Part shown: positions 9,346 to 18,718 of the stretch, piece after piece | Layout of the letters: the number at the start of each line of letters is the position of its first letter | Numbering within the stretch: the stretch's first letter is position 1 | Source: Staphylococcus capitis subsp. capitis | GTDB lineage: Bacteria > Bacillota > Bacilli > Staphylococcales > Staphylococcaceae | Direction of reading: 5' to 3' | Length of the DNA stretch: 64,000 bases | NCBI RefSeq assembly: GCF_040739495.1 | Contig: NZ_CP145263.1 | Span: 372,001-436,000, forward strand | Notes under the pieces: model-generated | Told to the model about the DNA's origin: nothing | Seen by the model: the letters and a program-made list of their open reading frames with translations, nothing else | Database searches by the model: none | Position numbers and translations under genes: made by a program

Positions 9346-10317
9346 ATGTTGAGAAAATTAGCAACCATTATAGGATCCACTATTGTCGGCACAATTTTAT
9401 ATGCAAGAGTCAAAGAAAAGAGAAGTTATAAGAGCTTTTTACAAGAAAAAATGATTCGCATGTCTGGAATGAAAAAAACGTTTGAAAATGTACAAGATGC
9501 AGAAAAAGCTCTAGAGGAAACGAAATACGAAACAGCGGGTAAATATAGTGGAACAGATTATGAATTTAGTCATGGAGTTCAAATTAAAGACTACGATGGT
9601 TCCTTAGTTTATATCGTCAATGATGAAGGACAACGCGATCAACGTACTATTTTGTATATACACGGTGGAGCATGGTTTCAGGACCCATTAGATTATCATT
9701 TTGAATACATGGATTTATTGGCTGATTCGCTAAATGCGAAGGTTGTTATGCCAATTTATCCAAAAATTCCACATAGGGATTATCGTATTACATTTGAATT
9801 ACTGACAAAGCTGTATCATCATTTGCTAAATAAAATAGATGATTCAAAACAAATGATAATAATGGGGGATTCTGCTGGTGGACAAATTGCATTAGCGTTT
9901 GTTCAACAGCTTAAAAAAGATAGTGAACCACAACCAAGCCATATTGTATTAATTTCACCTGTTTTAGATGCAACATTTAGTAATCCAGAAGCTCGAAAAT
10001 ATGAAAAAGAAGATCCAATGTTGGGTATTGAAGGTAGTAAATATTTAGTCAATTTATGGGCTGGCGATGCACCTTTAGACCATTACAAATTATCACCAAT
10101 GTATGGAGATTTAGAGGATTTGGGGCATATTACTATAACAACGGGTACGAAAGAAACATTGTATCCAGATGCTGTTAAATTCTCAACTATGTTGAATGAA
10201 AAGGGTATTAATCACGAATTTATACCAGGTTATAGCTTATTCCATATTTATCCTATTTTTCCTATTCCAGAACGAGAACGCTTCTTAGAACAATTAAAGC
10301 GTATTATCCTAAAATAA
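9346..10317 (+). CDS. Alpha/beta hydrolase, HSL-type esterase
   Basis: 323 residues. Begins with a short hydrophobic N-terminus (about residues 5-20), possibly a membrane anchor. Catalytic features of the hormone-sensitive-lipase esterases: oxyanion-hole motif HGGAW (about 105), nucleophile motif GDSAGG (about 179), likely Asp in TLYPDAVKF and His in YSLFHIYPIF near the C-terminus. Probably hydrolyses short-chain esters; no natural substrate can be inferred. AGGAGG lies 11 bases before ATG. Monocistronic, ends in a hairpin shared with the convergent transporter. Confidence 0.85.
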   Translation: MLRKLATIIGSTIVGTILYARVKEKRSYKSFLQEKMIRMSGMKKTFENVQDAEKALEETKYETAGKYSGTDYEFSHGVQIKDYDGSLVYIVNDEGQRDQRTILYIHGGAWFQDPLDYHFEYMDLLADSLNAKVVMPIYPKIPHRDYRITFELLTKLYHHLLNKIDDSKQMIIMGDSAGGQIALAFVQQLKKDSEPQPSHIVLISPVLDATFSNPEARKYEKEDPMLGIEGSKYLVNLWAGDAPLDHYKLSPMYGDLEDLGHITITTGTKETLYPDAVKFSTMLNEKGINHEFIPGYSLFHIYPIFPIPERERFLEQLKRIILK

Positions 10318-10330
10318 TTTCGATAAGTTA

Positions 10331-10385
10331 AAAGCTCACATGAGAAAAATCACTCATTATGGTATTTCCTCATGTGAGTTTTTTA
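10331..10385. terminator. Bidirectional terminator between esterase and DMT transporter
   Basis: CTCACATGAG / CTCATGTGAG perfect 10-bp stem, T run on the plus side and A run on the other. Confidence 0.8.
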
Positions 10386-10389
10386 AATT

Positions 10390-11310
10390 TTAGTTGTCGA
10401 TATTGGGTTGCTTTTTCAAAGAAAGAACTAAAATAAGAACGACTATGATAATAATTCCTAATATTTGAAAAGCCTTAAATGATACATCTAGAAATAAACC
10501 ACTTGCTACAACTGCAACTACAGGTTCTATCGTACCAAATAACGTTGTTTCTTTAGCTAATAGATATTTCAAGTTATCAATAAATAGATAATATGCTAGA
10601 GCAGTGCCTCCAATAATTCCAAATATTAAATAAAGAAACGTGGACACATGCCATTGAGTCATACTGACGTTCCAAATAGGATGACGTAAAGTCATAATTA
10701 TACCGTAAATAATCATTGCCCAACCAACGACTAAAATGGAGGCATATTTGTTCAATAATTTTTCCGCATAGATAGTGTAAAATGCTAGAGCTAATCCGGC
10801 CAAGATTCCCCAAAATAAGCTTGAAGGGGCAACAATTAATTTAGAAAGTGAACCATTTGTTAAGAGCAGAAATGTACCGATAAGTGTCAAGAGTACAACA
10901 ACTATATCAAATGCCCTTAGCTTTTCTTTACCTCTGAATGCAAACCATAGAATGATATATACTGGCGCAATATATTGTAATAAAGTAGCGACTGCTGCAT
11001 TACCTTCATTAATTGATGCCATGTAAGCATATTGAACGATTAACATGCCAAAGAGACTATAAATTATCAAAGTAATCACGTGAGATACACGAGTAAAAAT
11101 GACAAATATGGATTGTCTAGAATTCATTATTTTAAACATGACTAATAAAAATAAACCGCTAATTATTAATCTTGTAGTTACATACCAGTCTACATTGATT
11201 CCTGCATGCTTAAATAGAAAATCTGAAACAGTTCCCCCTAATCCCCATAAGCTTGCCCCTATAATAGCGAATAAGATACCTTTTAATCTCGATTGTTTAT
11301 AACCTTTCAA
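10390..11310 (-). CDS. DMT-superfamily (EamA) transporter
   Basis: 306 residues, about ten membrane segments arranged as two EamA repeats, with the typical repeat-end motif ETTLFGTIEPVVA near the C-terminus. Likely exporter or importer of a small metabolite; substrate unknown. The start is a TTG after GGAG; no in-frame ATG is better placed. It is divergent from the broken AraC-family regulator about 100 bases away, and a regulator/transporter pair is the natural reading, so its expression may be altered by the regulator's loss. Confidence 0.85.
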   Translation of the reverse strand: MKGYKQSRLKGILFAIIGASLWGLGGTVSDFLFKHAGINVDWYVTTRLIISGLFLLVMFKIMNSRQSIFVIFTRVSHVITLIIYSLFGMLIVQYAYMASINEGNAAVATLLQYIAPVYIILWFAFRGKEKLRAFDIVVVLLTLIGTFLLLTNGSLSKLIVAPSSLFWGILAGLALAFYTIYAEKLLNKYASILVVGWAMIIYGIIMTLRHPIWNVSMTQWHVSTFLYLIFGIIGGTALAYYLFIDNLKYLLAKETTLFGTIEPVVAVVASGLFLDVSFKAFQILGIIIIVVLILVLSLKKQPNIDN

Positions 11311-11413
11311 TTCGCCATCTCCATAATGATGATTAATCTCATGATATATAGTATATAATTAGAAATATATCTTTTTACTTTAAAAAAGTATCAATATATT
11401 GAGGTTGATATCC

Positions 11414-12271
11414 ATGACAATAAATATCCGATTGAAAGAAAATTTAGAAGAAATTATTCATTACCCAGATTCCTTATGGCAACATATCATGTTACATACT
11501 CAACTTGACCAAACGATTCTAGGTTATATCCCTTTGCATTGGCACAATGATTTACAGCTGATGGTGGTCACTTGTGGGACTATTCAAATTGAAATTGCTA
11601 ATCAAACCGTTGTATTAAAAAAGGATCAAGCTTAGTTTATTAATACAAATGTAGTTCATAAAATAGAAGGGCTTGAAGCGGATACTTCCTTTTACTGTTG
11701 GAATATTGGTTTACCTGATGCGACAGACTATGTAAATTATAAATATGTAAATCAAATTATTAATACGCTTGATAAGCATCCTTATATGAAAATAAATGGT
11801 GTCAATGTAGAAGAAAAGATAAAAAATGTAGGAGAATTATTTGAAGCAAAAGATAAGCATTATCAACTTAATATATTAAGTGAGTATTATATTTGTTTGA
11901 AATATCTCGTCATGCTGATAGATCAAACTCATCATTCCAAACAATATTATTACTTTGATCAAAGAATAAAAGATTGCATAAACTTTATTCAGAGGAATTA
12001 CACATATAAAATAAAAATGCATGACTTATGTAAGATATCCTGCATTAGTAGTTCAGAAACGATTAAGCTCTTTAAAAGGTATGTAGGTATGACGCCTTTC
12101 CAATATTTATTACACTATCGATTGGAAAAGGGCGCAAAGCAACTTAAATTAACTCATAATAATGTAACGGAAGTAGCTTTGGATTGCGGTTTTTCTACAA
12201 CGAGTTATTTCATACAGATGTTTAAAGATAAATACAAAGTTACACCTAAACAATTTCAATTATCACATTAA
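11414..12271 (+). pseudogene. AraC-family regulator interrupted by an amber codon
   Basis: A single continuous frame of 286 codons apart from one in-frame TAG at 11633-11635. N-terminal half: cupin-like sensing domain (IPLHWHNDLQLMVV, then a beta-rich stretch). C-terminal half: two helix-turn-helix motifs of the AraC/XylS type (MHDLCKISCISSSETIKLF and VALDCGFSTTSYFIQMFK). The text before and after the stop fits a normal cupin (KKDQA-stop-FINTNVVHKIE), so it is a simple nonsense mutation, for example from TGG, and not a frameshift. A C-terminal fragment starting at ATG 11786 could still make a DNA-binding domain. ATG 11414 follows GAGGTTGAT. Confidence 0.85.
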
Positions 12272-12272
12272 T

Positions 12273-12325
12273 AAAAATGCGAATTCTGTTATCAATATAC
12301 CTGATAACTCGAATTCGCATTTTTT
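12273..12325. terminator. Strong bidirectional terminator
   Basis: AAAAATGCGAATTC ... GAATTCGCATTTTT with an inner TATC/GATA-type stem. It overlaps the last codons of the minus-strand membrane protein and follows the AraC pseudogene. Confidence 0.85.
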
Positions 12326-12612
12326 GGTGTTTGATGATAATTATTTTGAGTGTTATTCGAATCTACATTTTTGTAGTTAGAAGTTGTGAAAGAGTGAGAA
12401 TGATATGAATCTGAATGACTTGATGTTGAACTTACGTCCTCATCACTATTTCTAGATGTGTTGTTGATACGAGAATGATCACTATCTAAAACTGAATTAC
12501 TCATATCTTTACCTTGTAAACTACCGATAAGTATAAAAGCAAGATAACAACTACAAACAACTAGTATGATTGAAAGATAGACGCCAACAGCGATTTTTAC
12601 TGGTTTATCCAT
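12292..12612 (-). CDS. Small single-pass membrane protein with Ser/Asn/His-rich tail
   Basis: 106 residues; family not recognised. One membrane segment at about residues 7-30 (GVYLSIILVVCSCYLAFILIG), then a low-complexity, strongly hydrophilic tail rich in Ser, Asn, His and Asp (for example SSTSSHSDSYHSHS). An excellent AGGAGG six bases before the ATG supports it as a real gene. No signal-peptidase site or sorting motif is seen, and topology suggests the tail is outside the cell. It is divergent from the cap operon across a 460-bp gap, but nothing ties it functionally to capsule. Confidence 0.65.
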   Translation of the reverse strand: MDKPVKIAVGVYLSIILVVCSCYLAFILIGSLQGKDMSNSVLDSDHSRINNTSRNSDEDVSSTSSHSDSYHSHSFTTSNYKNVDSNNTQNNYHQTPKNANSSYQVY

Positions 12613-13076
12613 CCATATCCTCCTAAGGTCGTAGTAACTTTCATATTAAAGATAACATGTGTTTTTTAAGCTAATGTAAATTCAAAGTAAAATTCTCATT
12701 ACTTTACTAAAGATATGAAATGAATTAAAAAATTCTACAATATAAAAATAAAATTTATCATTTTTTCTAAAAAATGCATAGTGTATATGCAATAACTTTA
12801 CATTTATTTACACTATCTTAATGTTGAGTTAAAAGATTTAAAACTGAGTTAACACACACATGATAGTCTACTACTAGCTAGAGAATAAAAAAATTTGTAA
12901 TGAATTATGATGAATTATATAGATTATATTGACTTTTGATTAATTTTTTATTTAGACTTTACTATGATGGAAACGTTTTAAATTTTTGTAAAAATTGTGA
13001 GTTAATTAATTTAAATTAGTGTTTATCATTTTCCATTAACAATTTAATATTACATAGAAAAGCGAGGTAAGACGGA
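12613..13076. other. Intergenic region between the small membrane protein and capB
   Basis: 464 bases, very AT-rich, with no ORF supported by a ribosome site. A possible plus-strand promoter for cap is TTGATT (12936-12941), 18-bp spacer, TACTAT (12960-12965). On the minus strand TTTACA, 17 bp, TGTTAT fits a promoter for the small membrane protein. The long untranslated stretch leaves room for regulator binding. Confidence 0.45.
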
Positions 13077-14234
13077 TTGATTCTCATTATAGTGTGTGTC
13101 CTGTTGATTCTATGGCTAGGAATTAAAGAAAAAAGACGTCATGCGAATCGACTAAAGAAAATTCCTTTACGAATTAATATCAATGGGATTCGCGGGAAAT
13201 CTACAATCACTCGAATGGCTTACAGCGTGCTTCGAGAAGACCATTACAGAGTAATCGGTAAAACGACTGGAACAGATGCAAGAATGATGTACTGGTTCAC
13301 ACAGAAAGAATACGATGTAATTAGAAAACCTCAAGGTGCAAATATTGGTGAACAGCGTGATATTATTCGTAAGGTTGTAAAGCAAAAAGCAAACGCACTT
13401 GTTAATGAGTGTATGGCTGTTAACCCTGACTACCAAATTACATTCCAAAAAGATTTAGTAAAGGCAAACATTGGCGTTATTGTAAACGTGATGGAAGATC
13501 ACATGGATGTATTGGGTCCAACTCTTAAAGATGTAGCTCAAGCCTTTACAGCAACTATTCCATATAATGGTAAATTAGTTGTAATGAAAGATGAATATAC
13601 TGATTTCTTCGCGAAAGAAGCTAAAAAGCGAAATTCGGAAATCATCGTTGTAGATAAAGACGAAATACCTGAATCATACTTAAGAAAATTTGACTACTTA
13701 GTATTCCCGGATAATGTTGCCATTGTCTTAGGTATAGCAGAGGCTGTTGGTGTAGATTATGAAACAGCACTTCAAGGTATGTTAAATGCCCCAGCCGATC
13801 CAGGTGCGGTGCGTATTAAATATTTCTATGCAAATAACACGCAAAATGTCTTTGTTAATGCTTTTGCTGCAAATGAACCAAAATCTACAAAGGCAATTTT
13901 GAATAAAGTTGAATCATATAATTATTTATACAAAAAGAAAATTATCATTTTAAATTGTCGTTCAGATAGAATTGATAGAACACAATTATTCGTTGAAAAT
14001 TTCTTAGAAGATGTTGATTATGATGTTTTAATTTGTACTGGTAAGAGTACGCAAATGGTTTCAAACCTAATGCAAAAAATGCCAGATAAGAAATATTTAA
14101 ATTACGAAGGGCAAGAATTCTCTGAAATTGAAAAAGGAATTATGCATGAGTCAGAAAATGCACTTGTCTTTTGTGTAGGAAACATCCACGGCCCGGGTGG
14201 AAGAATAGCGGAATTCATAGAAGGGATAGAATAA
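13077..14234 (+). CDS. capB: CapB, poly-gamma-glutamate synthase ligase subunit
   Basis: 385 residues. ATP-dependent amide ligase related to Mur ligases that polymerises glutamate through the gamma-carboxyl, at the membrane with CapC. An N-terminal hydrophobic segment (1-17) is followed by the P-loop region INGIRGKSTITRM (about 36-48) and conserved blocks GANIGEQRDII, NECMAVNPDYQ and NVMEDHMDVLGPT. C-terminal VGNIHGPGGRI is also typical. Start is TTG after GAGG; the hydrophobic anchor begins immediately, as in CapB/PgsB proteins. First gene of the operon; capC begins 4 bases after the stop. Confidence 0.95.
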   Translation: MILIIVCVLLILWLGIKEKRRHANRLKKIPLRININGIRGKSTITRMAYSVLREDHYRVIGKTTGTDARMMYWFTQKEYDVIRKPQGANIGEQRDIIRKVVKQKANALVNECMAVNPDYQITFQKDLVKANIGVIVNVMEDHMDVLGPTLKDVAQAFTATIPYNGKLVVMKDEYTDFFAKEAKKRNSEIIVVDKDEIPESYLRKFDYLVFPDNVAIVLGIAEAVGVDYETALQGMLNAPADPGAVRIKYFYANNTQNVFVNAFAANEPKSTKAILNKVESYNYLYKKKIIILNCRSDRIDRTQLFVENFLEDVDYDVLICTGKSTQMVSNLMQKMPDKKYLNYEGQEFSEIEKGIMHESENALVFCVGNIHGPGGRIAEFIEGIE

Positions 14235-14238
14235 AAAA

Positions 14239-14691
14239 ATGATAGGTTCAGAGTTATATTTCTCCTTATTCGTAGGTGTTATTCTCAGTTTAATATTTGC
14301 TGAGAAATTCGGGATCAACCCGGCAGGACTTGTTGTTCCTGGTTACTTAGCTTTAATTTTTGATCAACCCATAATGTTATTATCAGTATTGATTATTAGT
14401 TGTTTAACTTACTTTATTGTTAATAACGGTATTAGTAATTGGGTGATTTTATATGGTAGAAGAAAATTCGCTGCTATGATTTTAACTGGTATGGTACTCA
14501 AGTTTATATTTGACTTAATTTATCCTCTCACGCCATTTGATATGGTTGAAGTTTCAGGTATTGGTGTTGTCATTCCAGGAATCATTGCAAATACGGTTCA
14601 AAAGCAAGGTGTCGTAATTACATTATCAACTACAATGTTATTAACTTGTATTACTTATGTCATCTTGTTCTTATATAGCTTTATCAACTAA
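14239..14691 (+). CDS. capC: CapC, poly-gamma-glutamate synthase membrane subunit
   Basis: 150 residues, almost entirely hydrophobic, about four to five membrane segments, with the family stretch FGINPAGLVVPGYLALIF near the N-terminus. With CapB it forms the membrane synthase for poly-gamma-glutamate. Spacing of 4 bases from capB and 23 from capA indicates one transcript. Length agrees with CapC/PgsC proteins of about 150 residues. Confidence 0.95.
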   Translation: MIGSELYFSLFVGVILSLIFAEKFGINPAGLVVPGYLALIFDQPIMLLSVLIISCLTYFIVNNGISNWVILYGRRKFAAMILTGMVLKFIFDLIYPLTPFDMVEVSGIGVVIPGIIANTVQKQGVVITLSTTMLLTCITYVILFLYSFIN

Positions 14692-14714
14692 TCACGAACA
14701 AGGAGCGCGTATTA

Positions 14715-15788
14715 ATGAAAAAGAAAAAACGATTATCGCCCAGTGAGTGGTTACTTAAACAGTCTAAAAGACATAAAAGAAGAAACACGCTTTACACGGC
14801 GATTGTCCTTTTATTAGCTTTAATTCTATTAGTATTTGCGATCAGAGCAATACATGTCGATCCTGTCAAAAGTGATGCTAAAAGTGGAAATAGCCTTCGA
14901 TTTACATACTTAGGCAACATTACTTTAAATAAACACATTCGCCAAAATAATTTGAATGATGTATTTGCAGGAATTCAAGACACGTTAAAGAATAGTGATT
15001 TTTCTTCGGCTTCTTTATTGGTTAATGAATTTTCAAAAAATCAAAAAGATGATCTTAATAAAAACATAGAAAATATCATGTTCTTACGTAAACAAAATAT
15101 TAAAAGTGTGAATCTCATCAACAAGTCTATTGATAATATTCAAGCGACAGAGTTAATGAGAAAAGTTGAATCTCAAGCAGGTTATAACTTTTTAACAGGA
15201 AATGGTTCAAATCCTATAAATAGTAAAACTGTTCAACAAGAAATTAAAGGTAAGAAAGTCGCAAATGTATCATTTACAGATGTTGAATCAAATTATACTA
15301 AACCTTTAAAAAATACGACTTCAATCAGTTTAGATCCGAAGATTTTTTATCCACTCATTAAGAAGTTAAAAGAAAACAATGATTACGTAGTAGTTAATGT
15401 TGACTGGGGTATTCCTAATGAAAGAAATGTAACTGATAGACAAAAAGAATATGCGCACGCATTATCAGATGCTGGTGCTGACATTATTGTTGGTCATAAT
15501 TCAGTTGTACAGAAAATAGAAAAATATAAAAATACACCTATTTTCTATAGTTTAGGTAATACAACTTCAGATGACTTCTTATCGAAAAATCAAAAAGGCA
15601 TGGTCGTACAACAAGATTGGAACGGAAAACATAATAAATTCCATATCACACCAATTCAGTCAAAAGACGGTAAAATCTCTAAAGATGATATGAATAAATT
15701 GGATCATGTAAGATTCCATAACAATATCAAAGATAAAACAGTTAATTTAAAATCAGATAATAGTGGAGGTTATACTTTTGAATATTAA
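14715..15788 (+). CDS. capA: CapA, poly-gamma-glutamate transport/assembly protein
   Basis: 357 residues. Basic cytoplasmic N-terminus, one membrane segment (about 27-43), then an extracytoplasmic domain of the CapA/PgsA metallophosphatase-like family; visible landmarks are LRFTYLGNITL, VVVNVDWGIPNE and GADIIVGHNSVVQKIE followed by TPIFYSLGN. Needed for export or assembly of the polymer. ATG follows AAGGAGCG. Its last codons overlap the start of the small capE-like ORF, so translation of the two is likely coupled. Confidence 0.94.
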   Translation: MKKKKRLSPSEWLLKQSKRHKRRNTLYTAIVLLLALILLVFAIRAIHVDPVKSDAKSGNSLRFTYLGNITLNKHIRQNNLNDVFAGIQDTLKNSDFSSASLLVNEFSKNQKDDLNKNIENIMFLRKQNIKSVNLINKSIDNIQATELMRKVESQAGYNFLTGNGSNPINSKTVQQEIKGKKVANVSFTDVESNYTKPLKNTTSISLDPKIFYPLIKKLKENNDYVVVNVDWGIPNERNVTDRQKEYAHALSDAGADIIVGHNSVVQKIEKYKNTPIFYSLGNTTSDDFLSKNQKGMVVQQDWNGKHNKFHITPIQSKDGKISKDDMNKLDHVRFHNNIKDKTVNLKSDNSGGYTFEY

Positions 15789-15939
15789 AAAACATTGGTT
15801 GCCAATCGTCGTTGTCATCTTAGTTATTGTCATTGTCTTATTAGTGACATTTGCCAAAGCAAATGAAGGTTTGGATCATTATGAACAAAATGAATTGAAA
15901 AATGGAGAACAGCAATATCTTTCAAAAGGGGCAAGCTAA
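15778..15939 (+). CDS. CapE/PgsE-like small membrane protein
   Basis: 53 codons from a TTG that overlaps the end of capA. GGAGG stands 8 bases before the TTG, so initiation there is well supported. The product has a short basic N-terminus (MNIKKHW), one membrane segment (about residues 8-25, PIVVVILVIVIVLLVTFA) and a charged tail of about 27 residues. This is the same plan and size as CapE of Bacillus anthracis and PgsE of B. subtilis (about 47-55 residues), small subunits that aid polymer synthesis. Position between capA and capD also fits. Homology by alignment could not be tested here, so no symbol is given. Confidence 0.75.
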   Translation: MNIKKHWLPIVVVILVIVIVLLVTFAKANEGLDHYEQNELKNGEQQYLSKGAS

Positions 15940-15941
15940 AT

Positions 15942-17546
15942 ATGAATATATATAATAAAGTGACCTTGAGTGTCATTTTAGTTATAACAATTGTGATTTC
16001 GTTCCTCTTTTATTTCTTAACAACTGAGAAGAAAGTGGACAAAGACACGTTATATGAAAATAAGATAGCGAACCATAAACAATCTGGTAACCAAAAAAAT
16101 TATGGTGTTGCCTCTAATAATGCAATTGCAACTAAAGTAGGTAATAAAATAATTGAAGATGGCGGTAATGCAACAGATGCAGCTGAAGGTGTTGCTTATG
16201 CTCTAGCTGTAACTGAACCTCATTCGTCTGGTTTAGGCGGTGGGGGCGCAACGCTAACGTACAATGGTAAAGATGGAGAAGTCCCTAAAATGTATGAATA
16301 TAAGACAATGTCTTCATACAATTATAAACAAGGCGACAAAATCGGTGTACCTGGCTTCGTTAGAGGTATGCATGATATGCATGAAAAAGAAGGTAAAATG
16401 GATGAGAAGAAAATCTTTAACTATGTCATCCCTTTAGCAGAAGATGGCTTCGAAGTAGATTCAGAACTTGAACGTAGTTTGAAAATTTACGGCTCTAAGA
16501 TTGACCGTAATTCACCTTTCTTCAAAGGAAGTAAAACAGTACGTGAAGGTGACGTTGTTAAGCAAAGTAAACTTGCTGACACGTTAAAGAAAATCCGTGA
16601 TAAAGGCCCAGATTACTTCTACAAAGACGTAGGTAAAAGTATTTCTAAACAGTTAAAAAATAAATTGACTGAAAAGGACTTCACAACCTTCAAAACTGAA
16701 TCAAAAGAACCAGTAAGCACAACTTATAAAAATAACAAAATTTATTCAGCTTCTAACCCATTAGGTGGTACGCTAACTTTACAAGGTTTAAAAGTTGATG
16801 AACAAGAAAACCAAAATAATGCTGACCGTACTAGCTTTATTACTGCGATGATTAAATCACGTGATTTAATGTACCAAAACCGTGATATCGTTAATGGTTC
16901 AGAAGCAAGTAACGACCAACAATTATCGGATGATTACTTACTTGGTCAATTAAATAAAGTTAATGTTGGAAGTAACACAGAAAATGGTAGTGACTTTAAC
17001 CAAATAAGAACTGATAATACAAGTACAACGCACTTTGTAGTTATTGATAAAGATGGTAAATTAGCAAGCACGACTAATACACTTTCAAGTTACTTTGGAT
17101 CTGGTGATTTCATGAAAGAAGGATTCTATATGAACAACTCATTAGGAGACTTCTCTAAAGAATCAACGAGTCCTAACTATGGGGAACCTCATAAAGCACC
17201 GAGATCATTCATTTCACCATCAGTAGTGGTAGGTCCTAACTTCTATATGGGTATTGGTACTCCTGGAGGTAACAAAATTCCTACTATCTTAGATGAGGTT
17301 ATCGTAGATTATTTAAATGGTAACGGTACGTTGCAAGAATCTGTTGATAAACCACGTTTTTATAATGATGGTGGTACAGTTTATTATGAAAATGCTACAA
17401 GCGATGAAGATATTAACATCTTCAAAAGTTTAGGTTTTGGCGTTCAAGAAAAACGTAATGACCCTAACTTCGGTAGTGTTCAAGGTGCCGTGTATGATAA
17501 AAATAAAAAATCAGTAGACGTCGGTGCAGATGTTGGTAACCGTTAA
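15942..17546 (+). CDS. capD: CapD, gamma-glutamyltransferase-type capsule depolymerase
   Basis: 534 residues. N-terminal membrane anchor or signal (about 8-26, no lipobox), then the gamma-glutamyltransferase fold. The precursor is expected to self-cleave before a nucleophilic Thr; the conserved site DNTSTTHFVV places it at Thr362. Other family landmarks are GGNATDAAEGVAYALAVTEPHSSGLGGGG (about 73-101) and GIGTPGGNKIPT. In B. anthracis CapD trims polyglutamate and attaches it to peptidoglycan; in S. epidermidis the polymer protects against host defence peptides and salt. All key blocks are present. Last gene of the operon. Confidence 0.94.
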   Translation: MNIYNKVTLSVILVITIVISFLFYFLTTEKKVDKDTLYENKIANHKQSGNQKNYGVASNNAIATKVGNKIIEDGGNATDAAEGVAYALAVTEPHSSGLGGGGATLTYNGKDGEVPKMYEYKTMSSYNYKQGDKIGVPGFVRGMHDMHEKEGKMDEKKIFNYVIPLAEDGFEVDSELERSLKIYGSKIDRNSPFFKGSKTVREGDVVKQSKLADTLKKIRDKGPDYFYKDVGKSISKQLKNKLTEKDFTTFKTESKEPVSTTYKNNKIYSASNPLGGTLTLQGLKVDEQENQNNADRTSFITAMIKSRDLMYQNRDIVNGSEASNDQQLSDDYLLGQLNKVNVGSNTENGSDFNQIRTDNTSTTHFVVIDKDGKLASTTNTLSSYFGSGDFMKEGFYMNNSLGDFSKESTSPNYGEPHKAPRSFISPSVVVGPNFYMGIGTPGGNKIPTILDEVIVDYLNGNGTLQESVDKPRFYNDGGTVYYENATSDEDINIFKSLGFGVQEKRNDPNFGSVQGAVYDKNKKSVDVGADVGNR

Positions 17547-17568
17547 AAATTAAATACAAATAATAGTA

Positions 17569-17609
17569 CACCTTCAAAGTTGAAATCATATCACTTTGAA
17601 GGTGTTTTT
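17569..17609 (+). terminator. Terminator of the cap operon
   Basis: CACCTTCAAAGT / ACTTTGAAGGTG perfect 12-bp stem followed by five T residues. Confidence 0.9.
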
Positions 17610-17732
17610 ATGTATTTAGTGGAATCATGTGATTAAAATATTTAATTTTAAAATGACTGATTTATGATTGCAATATTAATTTTCCCTCACGGTAAAAAAT
17701 TTATGCATATCCGACAGTTTTATGACATTGGG

Positions 17733-17746
17733 TGTAAGCGTATACA
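17733..17746 (+). promoter_or_regulatory. cre / LacI-type operator upstream of rbsU
   Basis: TGTAAGCGTATACA matches the CcpA cre consensus TGWAANCGNTNWCA, 70 bases before rbsU. LacI-family RbsR sites look alike, so it could be either; rbsR is not in the window. Confidence 0.7.
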
Positions 17747-17815
17747 GGTCAATTCATAAATAGTATGATGATTGAGTAAAAGTTTTACATATAATTTAAG
17801 ACTTCGAGGTGGCTT

Positions 17816-18697
17816 ATGGATATTATAGCTTTATTAATAGGATTAGGACCGTTATTAGGTTGGGGATTGTTCCCAACGATTGCATCTAAATTTGGTGGAC
17901 GACCTGTGAACCAAATCTTTGGTGCAACAGTCGGGACATTAATCTTTGCAATTATATTAGCCGTGGTAAAAGGTATTGGAATACCCGGAGGTATGGCACT
18001 CATATTTTCAATTATTTCAGGTGCCGGATGGGCATTTGGTCAAATTATTACATTTAAAGCGTTTGGGTTAGTAGGATCATCTAGAGCTATGCCTATTACA
18101 ACAGCTTTTCAATTATTAGGTGCTTCGTTATGGGGCGTATTCGCTTTAGGTAACTGGCCTGGTATAGCAAACAAAATGATTGGATTCGTAGCACTCATAG
18201 TAATTTTAGTTGGCGCACGAATGACAGTTTGGTCAGAGAAAAGTGAACAAGAGTATAGTCAAAATCTTAGAAAAGCAGTGGTTTTATTACTTATTGGTGA
18301 AATTGGATATTGGGTTTATTCAGCTGCACCACAAGCTACAGATATAGGTGGATTAAAAGCATTTTTACCACAAGCTATTGGTATGGTAATTGTAGCAGTC
18401 ATCTATGCTCTAATGAATATGAACAAAGGGAATGCCTTTAAAGAAGCAGTCAGTTGGAAACAAATTATTTCTGGTTTCTTCTTCGCCTTTGCCGCGTTAA
18501 CATATTTAATTTCAGCCCAACCCAATATGAATGGACTAGCTACTGGTTTCGTTCTTTCCCAAACTTCAGTCGTTTTAGCAACTTTAACAGGTATTTTCTT
18601 TTTAAATCAGAAGAAAACGCCAAAAGAATTAATGATTACTATTGTCGGATTGGTTTTAATTCTTATAGCTGCTTCCGTAACTGTATTTATTAAATAA
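17816..18697 (+). CDS. rbsU: RbsU-type ribose/glucose uptake permease (GRP family)
   Basis: 293 residues, about ten membrane segments, glucose/ribose porter family of the drug/metabolite superfamily. Starts MDIIALLIGLGPLLGWGLFP, ends VTVFIK, matching the length of staphylococcal RbsU/GlcU. Immediately followed by rbsD and rbsK, so the cargo is most likely ribose, taken up without phosphorylation. ATG follows GAGGTGG. GlcU and RbsU are close relatives; the neighbourhood decides in favour of ribose. Confidence 0.88.
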   Translation: MDIIALLIGLGPLLGWGLFPTIASKFGGRPVNQIFGATVGTLIFAIILAVVKGIGIPGGMALIFSIISGAGWAFGQIITFKAFGLVGSSRAMPITTAFQLLGASLWGVFALGNWPGIANKMIGFVALIVILVGARMTVWSEKSEQEYSQNLRKAVVLLLIGEIGYWVYSAAPQATDIGGLKAFLPQAIGMVIVAVIYALMNMNKGNAFKEAVSWKQIISGFFFAFAALTYLISAQPNMNGLATGFVLSQTSVVLATLTGIFFLNQKKTPKELMITIVGLVLILIAASVTVFIK

Positions 18698-18718
18698 CTT
18701 AGTGAGGGATTGATATTT

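Noticed and set aside
10577..10813. 78-residue minus-strand ORF inside the DMT transporter
   Set aside because: Lies wholly within a conserved membrane protein in another frame, with no start signal.
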